The notes under the pieces are model-generated. The model saw only the letters and a list, made by a program, of their open reading frames with translations, searched no databases and had not been told where the DNA came from. The position numbers and the translations under genes are program-made. Shown one piece after another: positions 1-9,546 of a stretch of DNA of 64,000 nt; positions within the stretch are counted from its first letter, which is position 1, and the number at the start of each line of letters is the position of its first letter. This DNA is from Rhododendron vialii (Eukaryota; Streptophyta; Magnoliopsida; Ericales; Ericaceae): contig NC_080567.1 of assembly GCF_030253575.1 (NCBI RefSeq), forward strand, positions 37,043,501 through 37,107,500, in the 5' to 3' direction.

Positions 1-188
1 GCTAGGTGAACCAGGGCCCAATCGAAGGCGTGCTTGCTGTTGGGCCCGTGATCCACTGCTATGAGGATATCGCGGCCGCGGCGCCTCTCGCCGGTTTCTC
101 TCTCCAGCTCCGGCTCCGGCACCACCGGTATCAGCGACGGTAGCTTCACTTCTCTCCAGTTGTACTCTTCTTCCTCCATTAGAGGTTC

Positions 189-191
<3 letters not shown>
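1..191 (-). CDS. Universal stress protein, N-terminal part (cut by window edge)
   Basis: Reading from the ATG at 189-191 toward base 1 gives 63 codons with no stop. The product starts MEPLMEEEEYNWREVKLPS, then has a proline/glutamate-rich stretch, an arginine cluster (ERRRGRD) and the block DILIAVDHGPNSKHAFDWAL. That block is the first beta strand and nucleotide-binding loop of the plant USP (UspA-like) family, and the acidic leader resembles the RD2-type subgroup. Family members are small soluble proteins, some ATP-binding, induced by stress; the exact role here is unknown. The gene continues beyond base 1, so the remaining USP fold and the C-terminal ATP-binding motif cannot be checked. A long CT tract (GA on the coding strand) sits directly upstream in the leader. 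Confidence 0.87.

Positions 192-247
<56 letters not shown>
192..247. repeat. (CT)n microsatellite in the USP 5' leader
   Basis: About 28 uninterrupted CT units adjoin the start codon of the USP gene. On the coding strand this is a GA tract in the 5' UTR or core promoter, a common site for GAGA/BPC-type factors in plants. Its length is likely polymorphic. Confidence 0.95.
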
Positions 248-250
<3 letters not shown>

Positions 251-917
251 TGAGTGATACAGTGATTAAGCTAATGATTGAAAAGTAAAGTACTATGGAG
301 TAATGGGATTGCTGTTTGATTTGTGTGGGAGGATCCGAAAACTGTGGATTTGTATGGTTTTCATCATCAAGTGCTTAACACGTAAGCGCGAAATTGAATC
401 GCGGCGGCTTCTTTTGCCGTGTTTAGAACCAACTACTATAATTCCTCTCTGTATTCTTCTTTGAAGGGTGCTAGGAACAAAAAAAAAATACTCTTAAAGT
501 GTACATGAATGGTTCGGATTCAGTATACTGAGCTGTTTATGTACATTTTAAAAATATTTTCTTTATCAATTTTCTTTACAATCTGAATCGTTCTTGTACA
601 CTTTAAAAATATTTTCTTTATCAATTTTCTTTGCACCTAGCATTTTCCTTCTTCTTTTGGTAATGCATGAGCTATTTCTTCTTTTGGTAATGCATGAGCT
701 ATCTTGTGTGCACTTTGTACGGAGTAATTTCTACAGTTTCGTAGCTTTTTCACTTGCTTACGTGTACAGTGGGTTGCGATGAGGTAGCCCCCGAGAGAGA
801 CAACTTATTTCATATTTTGGGTTATTTATTATGTAGTAGGTGGGAACCAACTCCCAAAACGAAGACCTAAACCACTAATCTTTTGGGTTATTTATTATTA
901 TTTTTTATGAGGGAACT

Positions 918-1160
918 AAGGCTCCGTTTCAGAACACTTTCTTAAAACATAAGTACTTATTTTATATTTTCAAATTCAAAAATAATGTAAATGAAAAATA
1001 ATTTTTCAATTTTTTTTGCACCGTATTAAAGATCTCAATGAGATCTATCAAATAAGATCCATATTGCTAGAAAAATTATTGGTGTAAGTACATAATTTTT
1101 GAGCTTGAAATTATCTTCTTAAAAAATAAGTACTTATTTACCTTTCCGGAACGGAGCCTA
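918..1160. mobile_element. MITE with short terminal inverted repeats
   Basis: The left end reads AAGGCTCCGTTT and the right end, reverse complemented, reads TAGGCTCCGTTCC. A second inner inverted pair is built on AAATAAGTACTTATTT. The interior (around 1005-1115) has a distinctive run with GCACCGT, AAGATCTCAATGAGATCT and ATTTTTGAGCTTGAAATTA. The same interior recurs at about 16060-16180, so this is a dispersed family. No clear target duplication was found, so the superfamily is open (hAT-like is possible). Confidence 0.6.
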
Positions 1161-1760
1161 ATCATACATGTTTTTTTAAAACATCAACATCATTGTTTTT
1201 TTTATTTTCACTATTCAGAAAAGTGCTTGCTCATGGATTGAAAATCAGTAATAAAAAACACAGCCTTGAGAATAATTTTCCAGGAGTTGGAAAGCAATTT
1301 CAGTCTACACGATATAATGTTGTGCATTTTGGACAAGGCTCGGCGGCTCGCATGCTTTTGTTGAATTTCGGTGAACAAACTGCCTTCTTTTCTTTTCTTG
1401 TATGTTTTCCAGTCATATAGGAGTACAAGACTAGAATGTTCTCTTTTTATTCCTTCCATTTTGTGGGACGACTTTAGTTTGAGATGTCACCAAATCTTCT
1501 AGACTTCATGTACTGAGTAAGGTATCTGCTCTGTATATTTTTCTTGTGTAACTTCAACCACAAAGCCAATCCCAAAGATCAAGCACATAGTACATTTTTC
1601 TTGTTTCTAGATTTTGAAGATAAGGAACAAGCAGATAATGTTCATTATCATACGCAAACCACTCTACAACTTTTCATTAGTGAAAGAAGACTCTAGTTTC
1701 ACCTTCCAATCGTAATTAAGGGCTGGCCAATCAAGAGCGGAGCCACGTATTTTGGTTTAT
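1161..1760. other. Intergenic, no gene seen
   Basis: AT-rich sequence with only short reading frames lacking family features. Nothing else can be supported between the MITE and the inverted repeat that follows. Confidence 0.5.
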
Positions 1761-1764
1761 GGGG

Positions 1765-2168
1765 GTCAAAAATTGGGAGGGAGGGGGGCTGCTGCTCCCC
1801 ATTTTGGAACTCACCCCGGTCTCGCTCGGATGATTTGAATCGTTCATTTTGTAGAGCTCGTCGAGTAGAACAACTATGCAAAAAATCAGCTTAATTGGAT
1901 ATCATTAAGTACCTGATCGGAACCTTTTTATCTTAAAAAGAATGGATCCGAAACATTGGATCAAATCCACTGTAACCCATGGACTGAGAATTATATGGGC
2001 TCCGATCAGATATTTAATAATATCCAATTAAGCTGATTTTTTGCATAGTTGTTCTACTTGACGAGCTCTACAAAGTGAACGATTCAGATCATCGGAGCGA
2101 GACCGAGATGGGCTCCAAAATTGGGACGTCCCCTTGGGGATAACAGCCCCCCATTCCCAAAAATTGTA
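1765..2168. repeat. Long imperfect inverted repeat (foldback), ~160-bp arms
   Basis: The left arm (about 1765-1925) and the right arm (about 2004-2168) are reverse complements with scattered mismatches. Shared blocks include GTAGAGCTCGT, TAGAACAACTATGC and AATCAGCTTAATTGGATAT. A spacer of about 80 bp separates them. Transcription across the region would give a long hairpin. It may be a foldback transposon or two copies of a short element inserted head to head; no transposase-like frame is present. Confidence 0.75.
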
Positions 2169-2571
2169 CTCCATCCATACGCAAAATATTTTGTCTAAAA
2201 GACAACTAATTTAAGAGGTTGATTACAAGGTTAAAATACACTGATAAGTCTAATCGTGCTTCATAATTGGTCATTGAATGACCTAATATTTTGAAATATT
2301 GTCCTTCCTATGATAGCCTTATTCGTAAAACTATTGAATCTCGAAAAAAATAAAATGCTCGTGATTTCTACGCATTTGAAGCAATTTAAGGCAATTCAAA
2401 GTTTTTGGTGGGGTTAAAGTAGTAAAATTTGGCTAAGATCACATGCCTTGGGAAAAATCAAAGTGAATGGGATCAAGTGACCCCCTACTTATATTCAAGA
2501 CCCTCCACTCCTCCGGCCAATCCTATTCTGGACCCTTAAAACTTATAAGAGTATCTAATCAAATCCGAACA

Positions 2572-3008
2572 ATTAATTACACCAACACCATTATATGGTC
2601 CTAGGAAGGTCCTTGGACCAGAAGGGGTTCCGAACCCTTGAAGAAGAAAATTTTGAGGAAAGAATCTCACATTTCCAGAAAATAGTAAGAAATTTCTGCA
2701 GAAAACAAAAAAAAAAATTAATTACACCAACACCATTATATGGTCCTTAGAAGGTCCTTGGACCAGAAGGGATCCGAACCCTTGAAGAAGAAAATTTTGA
2801 GGAAAGAATCTCACATTTCCAGAAAATAGTACTAAGAAATTTCTGCAGAAAACAAAAAAAAAAATTAATTACACCAACACCATTATATGGTCCTTAGAAG
2901 GTCCTTGGACCAGAAGGGATCCGAACCCTTGAAGAAGAAAATTTTGAGGAAAGAATCTCACATTTCCAGAAAATAGTAAGAAATTTCCGCAGAAAACAAA
3001 AAAAAAAA
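2572..3008. repeat. Three tandem copies of a ~146-bp unit
   Basis: Copies begin at 2572, 2717 and 2864 and are nearly identical, differing by a few substitutions and small indels. Each contains the palindrome GGTCCTTGGACC, a hairpin built on AAGGG/CCCTT around a TTCGGAT loop, and ends in an A-rich run. The copies lie directly 3' of the snoRNA on its strand. No reading frame spans them. The very high similarity points to recent local duplication. Confidence 0.92.
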
Positions 3009-3130
3009 CTACTGTACGAGTTTTCCCTTCAAACTTATGTCGATTTCTTGTTTATGAAAATATGAAAAAAGGAAATTCATTTGATTTTTGTAAAATCAGA
3101 AGAAACAAGAGAAGAGAGAGAGAGAGAGAG

Positions 3131-3219
3131 AAGGCGCTCAGAAGAGAATGGATTTGAGGGTTTCTCCTCATAAAATCATCAGATTAACGAGATATAAACA
3201 TTCCTCATCATCGCACCTT
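3131..3219 (-). ncRNA. Box C/D small nucleolar RNA predicted to guide 25S rRNA 2'-O-methylation
   Basis: On the minus strand a 7-bp terminal stem (AAGGTGC at 3213-3219 with GCGCCTT at 3131-3137, one G-U pair) encloses a C box ATGATGA (3205-3211) and a D box CTGA (3138-3141). An internal D' box CTGA lies at 3179-3182. The bases just upstream of D' (3183-3193) are an 11-nt perfect complement of the conserved 25S rRNA stretch AUUAACGAGAU, recalled from memory. By the D+5 rule the target is the second A of AUUAA. From memory this region carries the site guided by the snR47/U36 family, which is unverified. The C' box overlaps D' and is weak, and no target was found for the second guide. A TATA box and telo-box lie upstream. 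Confidence 0.8.
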
Positions 3220-3374
3220 CTCTAAACCCAACAAATCTCTACATACAATACATACATACAAATGCCTATATAAACATATGCATCAAATGTGAATTTAACA
3301 GTGATGGAAAACAGAAGAGAGAAAGATCTGAAGATTGCTAACAAGAGCGAAGGAAGCTGAGAGAAGATGTCATC

Positions 3375-3399
3375 TAGGGTTTGTTGTTCCTATATATAG
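3375..3399 (-). promoter_or_regulatory. TATA box and telo-box upstream of the snoRNA
   Basis: Minus-strand TATA-like sequence TCTATATATA (about 3390-3399) is followed by the telo-box AAACCCTA (3375-3382). They lie roughly 160-180 bp upstream of the snoRNA 5' end. Plant snoRNA genes are often transcribed by RNA polymerase II from promoters with these elements as longer precursors. No second snoRNA could be recognised in the leader between 3220 and 3375. Confidence 0.6.
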
Positions 3400-6100
3400 A
3401 GGTCCGGATTGTGAGACACCATTTTTTGGTAAATAAATATACTAGATTGCCCTGCTTTCGATAGGTCCCCATCTTATTGCGTATTTGCATTTCTACCCCG
3501 GGTGATTGTACATGCTTCAGTCACACCCCTCCTCTCTCTCTCTTTAACACTGAAAATATGAGCAGGAAAAATGCTAGTTGCGGGAATTCAAAATCAACCT
3601 TTTTTTCTGGTGATATTTTACATTTCGTAAAATTTTATACCATTTTCTTTTGAGGACTAGAGGAGAAGGCAAAAATTCCTTTAAGGCCCTCGTATGCTGG
3701 AATGGTACTCGATAGTCAATATCGATGCCCTTGACCTTCAAACGTTAAGTATACAAGACGAATACGTTCAAAAAACTTGAACTTCCTCCTATTCATAATG
3801 CATAGAACTTTTGGTTACTTGAGAAGGTACACAAGCAATGAACTCTTTAATTTAGTGAAAAAGAACGGTTTCGCGAATTAAAGCTATGTTACAACACTTG
3901 ACAAAGAAAACATGATCATCCTAACACCTTTGGCACATAGATGTGTATCAACTATCAAACGCACAAGGCTTTTTCGTGAATCACACTCAAATTGTAGGCA
4001 ACGTAAGAATTTCATCTTCTGCTAATTTATTCCTCTTTTGCTCTTTTTTGTTCATCATTTGTCTTCACTTGTTTGATCTATATGCAAAAACTCACATGTT
4101 TGGTGACAAGCTACCTAAGGAAGAAACAGTTGTCAACCTCACAGTTGAATGATGCTAGAGCTAGAGGACTTAAGTAGTTCTTTCCTGATTCTGGGTTTAT
4201 TAGTGGCGATCTAGGTTCGCTTAAAGAGCTCCATCGTCACATATTTGCAGAAGAACAATTGAGAATCTTGGCTACATAAATGGAGTATAAGGTAGTTCTT
4301 GTAAGAACTGTTTTTCAACATTGGTTGAAATTACAAAGGAACGTATTCCAGGCCGATTTTGAGAAAACAAAATAATTTCACCAATTTACATCTTAATATT
4401 ATTGGATCTCAATTACGTAGTAATTCGTATTGAAGACCAGATAACCCAGATTAGAGACAATCAGGCCAAGGAAATCACCAAGGATAAACAAATCATTATT
4501 TATCCTACTAATATTAAACCTCCTTTAGCTATTTCAGGATTCAAGCTTAATAATCCGAAAAAGAATTCTGAGTTAATTGAGGAATTGGACAAAAGACTCA
4601 AAGGTCTTTCTCTAAATGTTATTTCTGAAGAATTTAATTCCGATATGAGTAATCATGAAATTCTATTGATCAATCACGCTTTTAATTGGAAACGACGTTT
4701 TTTTTTTTTAAGTTTGGTTGTTGGTGGACCCAAAATCCCAAACCGACTTTTTTTCTTAAATATATTTGTTTCGTAACCATTTTTTTCCTCAAATTTGATT
4801 CGCTCTAACTACAAGGTTGGTTCGGCCTCATGGTAGACTTGTTCTTTGTGATGCGAATCATAATAAAACAAAATATAAAAATTTGGGTCACACATACTTG
4901 ATCTAGTTTCCTGGTAAAAAAATGTCCTTTAAATTCTTAACACAGTTTTCATTAAGTTTTCTTACTCACATCTCTCTATATCTCTCTTTACTTATTATCC
5001 AAAATATTTATCAAACAACCTCTTGTTGTCGTATTTCCCCATATAAAGTATAAACTTGCAAATCACATAATTCGCGCAGAGGCTCATGCAAAGATGAAAA
5101 TAAATTAAACTGTGCTTCTCACCCTCGAGTGGGACCCACAGACAATGTGGGCCGAACCCTATTGGTTGGTTTGGGCGCGAGGTTGCTTGTCCAATTCGTA
5201 GCACTCGTTAGTTTTTCCCAATTAGCATATGTTTCCAAGGAAACTGATTATAATCATTGAGACCTTGTTCAGTTGAGGATTTGGATTCTGGACTCTAAAT
5301 TATTACCATACTCTAAAATTCACTAATTATCCCTATCTCTGATCATCATTTTCATTTTTATTTCTATATCTCTCAAATCATTATCTCAATCATTACCAAT
5401 ACAGTGGATTTTAAGGCCAAAATCATTACCCACTAAGTCACGGTCTCACAGAGCTCCTGGCTCTCTATCCCCCTTTTAAGAGCAAAGCAGGTGCCACAAT
5501 GCCAACTTCTAATCTTAATGAACTCCCCATCCGGTCAAGTGTCAGAAAGAGTAGGCGATTGAGGTGTAAAGAAAGGGAAGTCAACAAGTATTTCACCCAA
5601 GGAGCTTAGCGATGGAGCAGTAAAGTAATTCAAGTAACTATCCCTATCTCTCTGATGAGGTTGGTCTCGATCTAGAACTGTTTCAAACATATTCGTTATA
5701 GGGATTCCGCTACTAGAACTGAAGTAAAGCCTGATACTAGCATCATCACATTGATCAAGTGAGTGATAAATTCAAGCGATCATGAAAATCCCACACATAA
5801 ACTTTGTTGTCAAAGAATGATAAAATTCAAGTGAGCAGTTTCGTTCGTGCTTCTAGTTTCCATGTGGAATATCAACAAGAACAATGAAAGCTATATAAAA
5901 ATCTGGGATATACTTATTAACGGAGCAGCTGTAACTCAATAAGATTGATATTTGAGACGATCAATGTTGAACCATGGCAAATCTAAAAAGCACTGGGACA
6001 ATGCAAATTCAAAAGCAACCATTTCATTGAGGTTAGCAATCTCAAATTCTCATCAGAATGCATAATTCCAGAAGGAATACGAAAGAAGACAACCATTACA
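3400..6100. other. Intergenic, one possible fossil pararetrovirus or transposon fragment
   Basis: Mostly AT-rich DNA. A frame at 4402-4700 encodes an acidic, lysine-rich stretch (IEDQITQIRDNQ, later KPPLAISGFKLNNP and LIEELDKRLKGL). It recalls, only loosely, polyprotein segments of endogenous caulimovirids. It is a decayed fragment without recognisable reverse transcriptase, protease or ends. No host gene is seen here. Confidence 0.3.
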
Positions 6101-6366
6101 TTGTGTAAATCTCAATCAAATACTATTTCAAATCTCTTGAATCCAATCCAATCCAATTCATTGCCAAAATTACAAAACTGTAGACTCAAAGATGAACAGA
6201 TATCATCAATCACATTGCCCCCATAATGACATATACTGGTATACGTATTAACTCCCCCATTCATAACCCAAAAGCTCAAACAAGTGAGTACTTGAAAAGC
6301 AAACCTCAAAACAGAACAAACAAAATCAGAAGACCCAATAAAAATCAAGTTTTAATTCCCCAAATT

Positions 6367-7257
6367 TCAGGTCAGAATTGCGAAAAGGCATACCAGTAAC
6401 ACCAGCAGCACCACAATCCCAACCCAGCAAACCCAATCCCTCCTCTTCTTCATCTCCTTAGCTTGAACAAGTTCCTTTGTCCCCCCACTGACATAGGCCG
6501 CGGCACTGACGACGTTTTCCTGGATATCATTGATCTTTTCGCCTTGAGTCTCAACCAAAACAGCCATATCAAGAAAAACCTGGTGGAGCTCGGTCAAGCT
6601 CCTCTGAATCTCCTTCAATACCTCATGCCTTTCTTGATTCTCCATCACCAAATCTCCCTTCCCTTCGAAAATCCCAACTTGCCCATTTCCCAAAACCATC
6701 TTTTCCATCATTTCCTCAGTGGGTTCCTGTCCTGTGGCACTATAGTACCTCCTCTTAAGCCCTTCCTTATGCTCTTTAACAATCTTTTCCCTCAAGCACT
6801 GAAAATCATTCATCATATCTTTCAACTTGATTCTCAACCCATTAGTCACAGACATTCTTGTTCGATCCACGGGGCTTCCCTCTTTGAATCCAACCGATAT
6901 GCTCCGGTTAACTACATTGGATTGATCAAGCAATTCCAATTTTGTTTTGATGATTTTCGCCTTCCGAAGAACAGCAACCATGTCTGAGTTGATTCGGTCT
7001 CTAAGGCCTCGGATAACTTTAGCACTGTGAGTGGATTTCGTCTCTTCGTTTAGGGATTGAAGATCCAGGAGGAGATTAGTAATCTCTTCCATATCTGCTT
7101 TGATTCCGGCCACCTGTTCGAAGAACTGTGACAGGTTCTTCTCATCAACTGGGTCAAGTTGACCCATTTCAAGATCTGGCCCGGCCTCAAGATCTTTCAT
7201 GGCCTGTTTCTTCAATTCGATGAAGCTGAGGAACGATTTGGTCATAAGATCATTCAT
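6367..7257 (-). CDS. SYP112: Syntaxin of plants, SYP112-type Qa-SNARE
   Basis: A single uninterrupted coding exon gives 296 residues. It starts MNDLMTKSFLSF, the shared start of the KNOLLE (SYP111)/SYP112 group. Residues ~35-165 are the helical N-terminal (Habc) domain; NLLLDLQSLNEETKSTHSAK is the most SYP112-like stretch. The SNARE motif spans ~208-261 with the zero-layer glutamine Q238 in VETQGE. A basic patch (KKRR, ~270-273) precedes a C-terminal membrane anchor at ~274-296, nearly at the end as in tail-anchored syntaxins. Qa-SNAREs pair with SNAP and VAMP partners to drive vesicle fusion at the plasma membrane or cell plate. The reading frame lacks coding introns. The leader appears interrupted: a splice acceptor lies about 20 bases upstream of the ATG and donor-like sites near 7452. 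KNOLLE itself is less likely on wording of the mid-region. Confidence 0.88.
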   Translation of the reverse strand: MNDLMTKSFLSFIELKKQAMKDLEAGPDLEMGQLDPVDEKNLSQFFEQVAGIKADMEEITNLLLDLQSLNEETKSTHSAKVIRGLRDRINSDMVAVLRKAKIIKTKLELLDQSNVVNRSISVGFKEGSPVDRTRMSVTNGLRIKLKDMMNDFQCLREKIVKEHKEGLKRRYYSATGQEPTEEMMEKMVLGNGQVGIFEGKGDLVMENQERHEVLKEIQRSLTELHQVFLDMAVLVETQGEKINDIQENVVSAAAYVSGGTKELVQAKEMKKRRDWVCWVGIVVLLVLLVCLFAILT

Positions 7258-7619
7258 CTTTGCTACTGTATCACAATACCCACCTAAATATCAAGAAAAG
7301 TTCGAAACTTTGTAAGAAATTGTACACAACAGAAAGACTAAATAAAATATGTATCAAAACATGCGTGCTTAAGAAAAACGTTAAAACCCATGCCTTGATT
7401 TGATTTGGTTTTGGTGATTCTGGAATTGGGTTTTCTCGGGCGATAGATACCTTCAAGAAAAGATCTGCATTAGAAAGAAATTGAATGGTTTAGAGGGTAT
7501 TTGAGTCAAGAAACAGGCGTGAATTCAAGAAACACAATGTTGGGTCTTTTCAAGATCATAATCAAATAGAAAAGCAGAACAATGGACAATCTTGGGCCCT
7601 TGAAGGTTCAAATAATCGA

Positions 7620-7760
7620 TCAAACATACTCAGAAAAGAAAAGTACGGAGAGAGAGAGAGAGACAAGAAGACCTTGAAGTGTGTCTCTGCCAGGGCTGAG
7701 GGCAATGGAGGGCTTCCAGAAAGAAGAGGCAGAGAGAGAGAGAGAAGAGTCTCTGGAACT
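7620..7760 (-). promoter_or_regulatory. GA-rich 5' leader region of the syntaxin gene
   Basis: Short GA tracts at about 7650-7662 and 7730-7744 flank leader-like sequence upstream of the syntaxin coding exon. A TATA-like ATATATAT sequence is present at about 7899-7907. The start site cannot be fixed from sequence alone. Confidence 0.4.
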
Positions 7761-8196
7761 TAATAGACTAATGAAGAGGAGGCGGGTTTGCCGGTGGCGG
7801 TGGCTTTCCGTTGGGGGTTTTCTCTCTCCTTTTTTGAATTCAAAATGTTGAAGGGGGAGAGGGGGGCCGGGGGGGTTACAAATCGGTAGTAGCCGTTATA
7901 TATATAGAGCGTGGTTTTCCCTTCTTTCTCTCCGAGTCTCCGTGGAGTGGTTTCATCTCCAGCGTTTAGTTTGCCGACCAATCTCATCTCAATTCTATTG
8001 GGATTTTTTTTATTGTTTTTATTTTCTTGTTCTTGTGTTTCAACAGCAAATAAACAAATTTGGAAAACAAAAATGTTGCAGACACATACGGCGGAAACAG
8101 ATGTTGTCTATAACCGTTTGATTTGTGTAAGTTCTACTTAAAGTCATGTAGGACCCAAGTGCATAAGGTGACTCTGAAATATCAGTATTCCGATTT

Positions 8197-8367
8197 GAGA
8201 ATAAATTCTTTACACAGCCGGTGTAAACATTTGTTTCCTCCAAATTAATTACATTGCGTCACGTTTCAAAACAATTGTCACAATCAATAGAACATGACGA
8301 CGTGACAGAATGTAATTAATTTGGAAAAAAAAAATATTTACACCGGCGATGTAAAGAATTTATTCTC
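8197..8367. mobile_element. Foldback MITE, Mutator-like (9-bp target duplication)
   Basis: The ends GAGAATAAATTCTTTACA and its inverted partner run about 65 bp inward and include GCCGGTGTAAA and TCCAAATTAATTACATT. Flanks TTCCGATTT (8188-8196) and TTCGGATTT (8368-8376) match at 8 of 9 bases, giving a 9-bp target site duplication typical of the Mutator superfamily. It has no coding capacity. Confidence 0.8.
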
Positions 8368-8854
8368 TTCGGATTTATGCACTTTTGTTTTGTTTTTTTG
8401 ATGATTCTATGCACTTTTGTTACTTTTTGTATCACTTGCCTTGTTGCTGAAAATAGATTCCTTTTGGCACATTTTGGGTTTTGTCCCTTTTGTAAAGAGT
8501 GAATGTGAAACTTTTACAATTTAGGAAAGTAGAGGGTTTTTTGGAAATTAAAAAACCCCCAGAAAATAGCCTCTAGAAAATTTAGGCTGTGCTCGGAGAA
8601 AGAATTTGTAGAGAAAATTTTACTGGAAAAAAGTATGTACAAAATTAGTATATGAAAACACGCATCAGCACCACATAACCACCCGGACCGAAGCTAAGAT
8701 CTCAGGCGTACTACATGAATGAAAGAGTTTGTTTAGTTCCACCAAGCAGCAACATAGACTTGAATCCAAGAGCCAGTGGAATAAATTTTCCTTGTTTATT
8801 TTCCAAGTTATGAAGCCACAGAGTATCACTGCTGTCTTCACTCCTTTTTTCATG

Positions 8855-8970
8855 ATGGTAGACCAGAATTACTTTTGAGATTCAACCATCCTTTCGGGTG
8901 GAGGCTTCGGAGCTCTATCCGGATGTCAAGTACCTCAACCAATCTGCCTGGACACTTCGGGCTAGTTCTT
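8855..8970 (+). pseudogene. Fragment of a phenylcoumaran benzylic ether reductase / isoflavone reductase-like gene
   Basis: One frame reads TFEIQPSFRVEASELYPDVKY followed by LNQ. This matches the C-terminal end of the plant PCBER/isoflavone reductase-like family, usually FEIEPSFGVEASELYPDVKYTTVDEYLNQF. The block TTVDEY is missing, so the copy is internally deleted. Sequence 5' of it in the same frame soon hits a stop and the rest of the roughly 310-residue reductase is absent. It is a small dead remnant, not a working gene. Confidence 0.6.
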
Positions 8971-9546
8971 CGTAGTTATATGTTGCAACAAATTCAACAA
9001 TTGAGAAGGGCGACAGTAGTGGGGCTCGTTAATTCCAGAAATGATCTACTAGTTTTTTGCTTTCGCTTGAGCTGTTTCGGCGAAGTCCAGGGGAGGATGT
9101 CATTTAATTTGTGCAATCACATTTCATCTCTTTACTCTACTTTTCTTTCCTTTCCTTCCCTTGTTCTCGAAAACCAGTCAAGTGAGATTAAATGCCTGAA
9201 GCAACTTCCAGATCACGTTGAATAATGGGATGTTCTCATCAGGAAAATGGAAAGTCGAAGGACCAGAAACCTTTAGACAGCAATTGTCACAGAAATGACA
9301 AGCTTGGCAAAGAACAATGAATGTCAGTGGTTAACCTAAAGTGATCTTATTATTGATTCATACCATAGAAATGTTGACTCGAGAAATTATCGAGTGAAAA
9401 CAAACAAATAAAGTAAAAATGTGAGGTATACAACAAAAACCTCTACATAGAATCATAAGCAGTACATTGAGTTTGTTAAATAAATCAAGCAGTAAACAGA
9501 CACCAAGTGAAAACCAAAACCAAAGACTAGCCTTTCTCAATTTAAC

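Noticed and set aside
2760-2800. tRNA T-arm-like GGGTTCGGATCCC in the 146-bp units
   Set aside because: The invariant A after TTCG is replaced, no A box lies upstream and no cloverleaf can be folded.
5265-5350. ATGATGA and CTGA on the minus strand, a second C/D snoRNA candidate
   Set aside because: There is no terminal stem and no recognisable rRNA complementarity; both short boxes are expected by chance in AT-rich DNA.
6463-6987. Plus-strand 174-codon frame
   Set aside because: Antisense shadow of the syntaxin coding exon.
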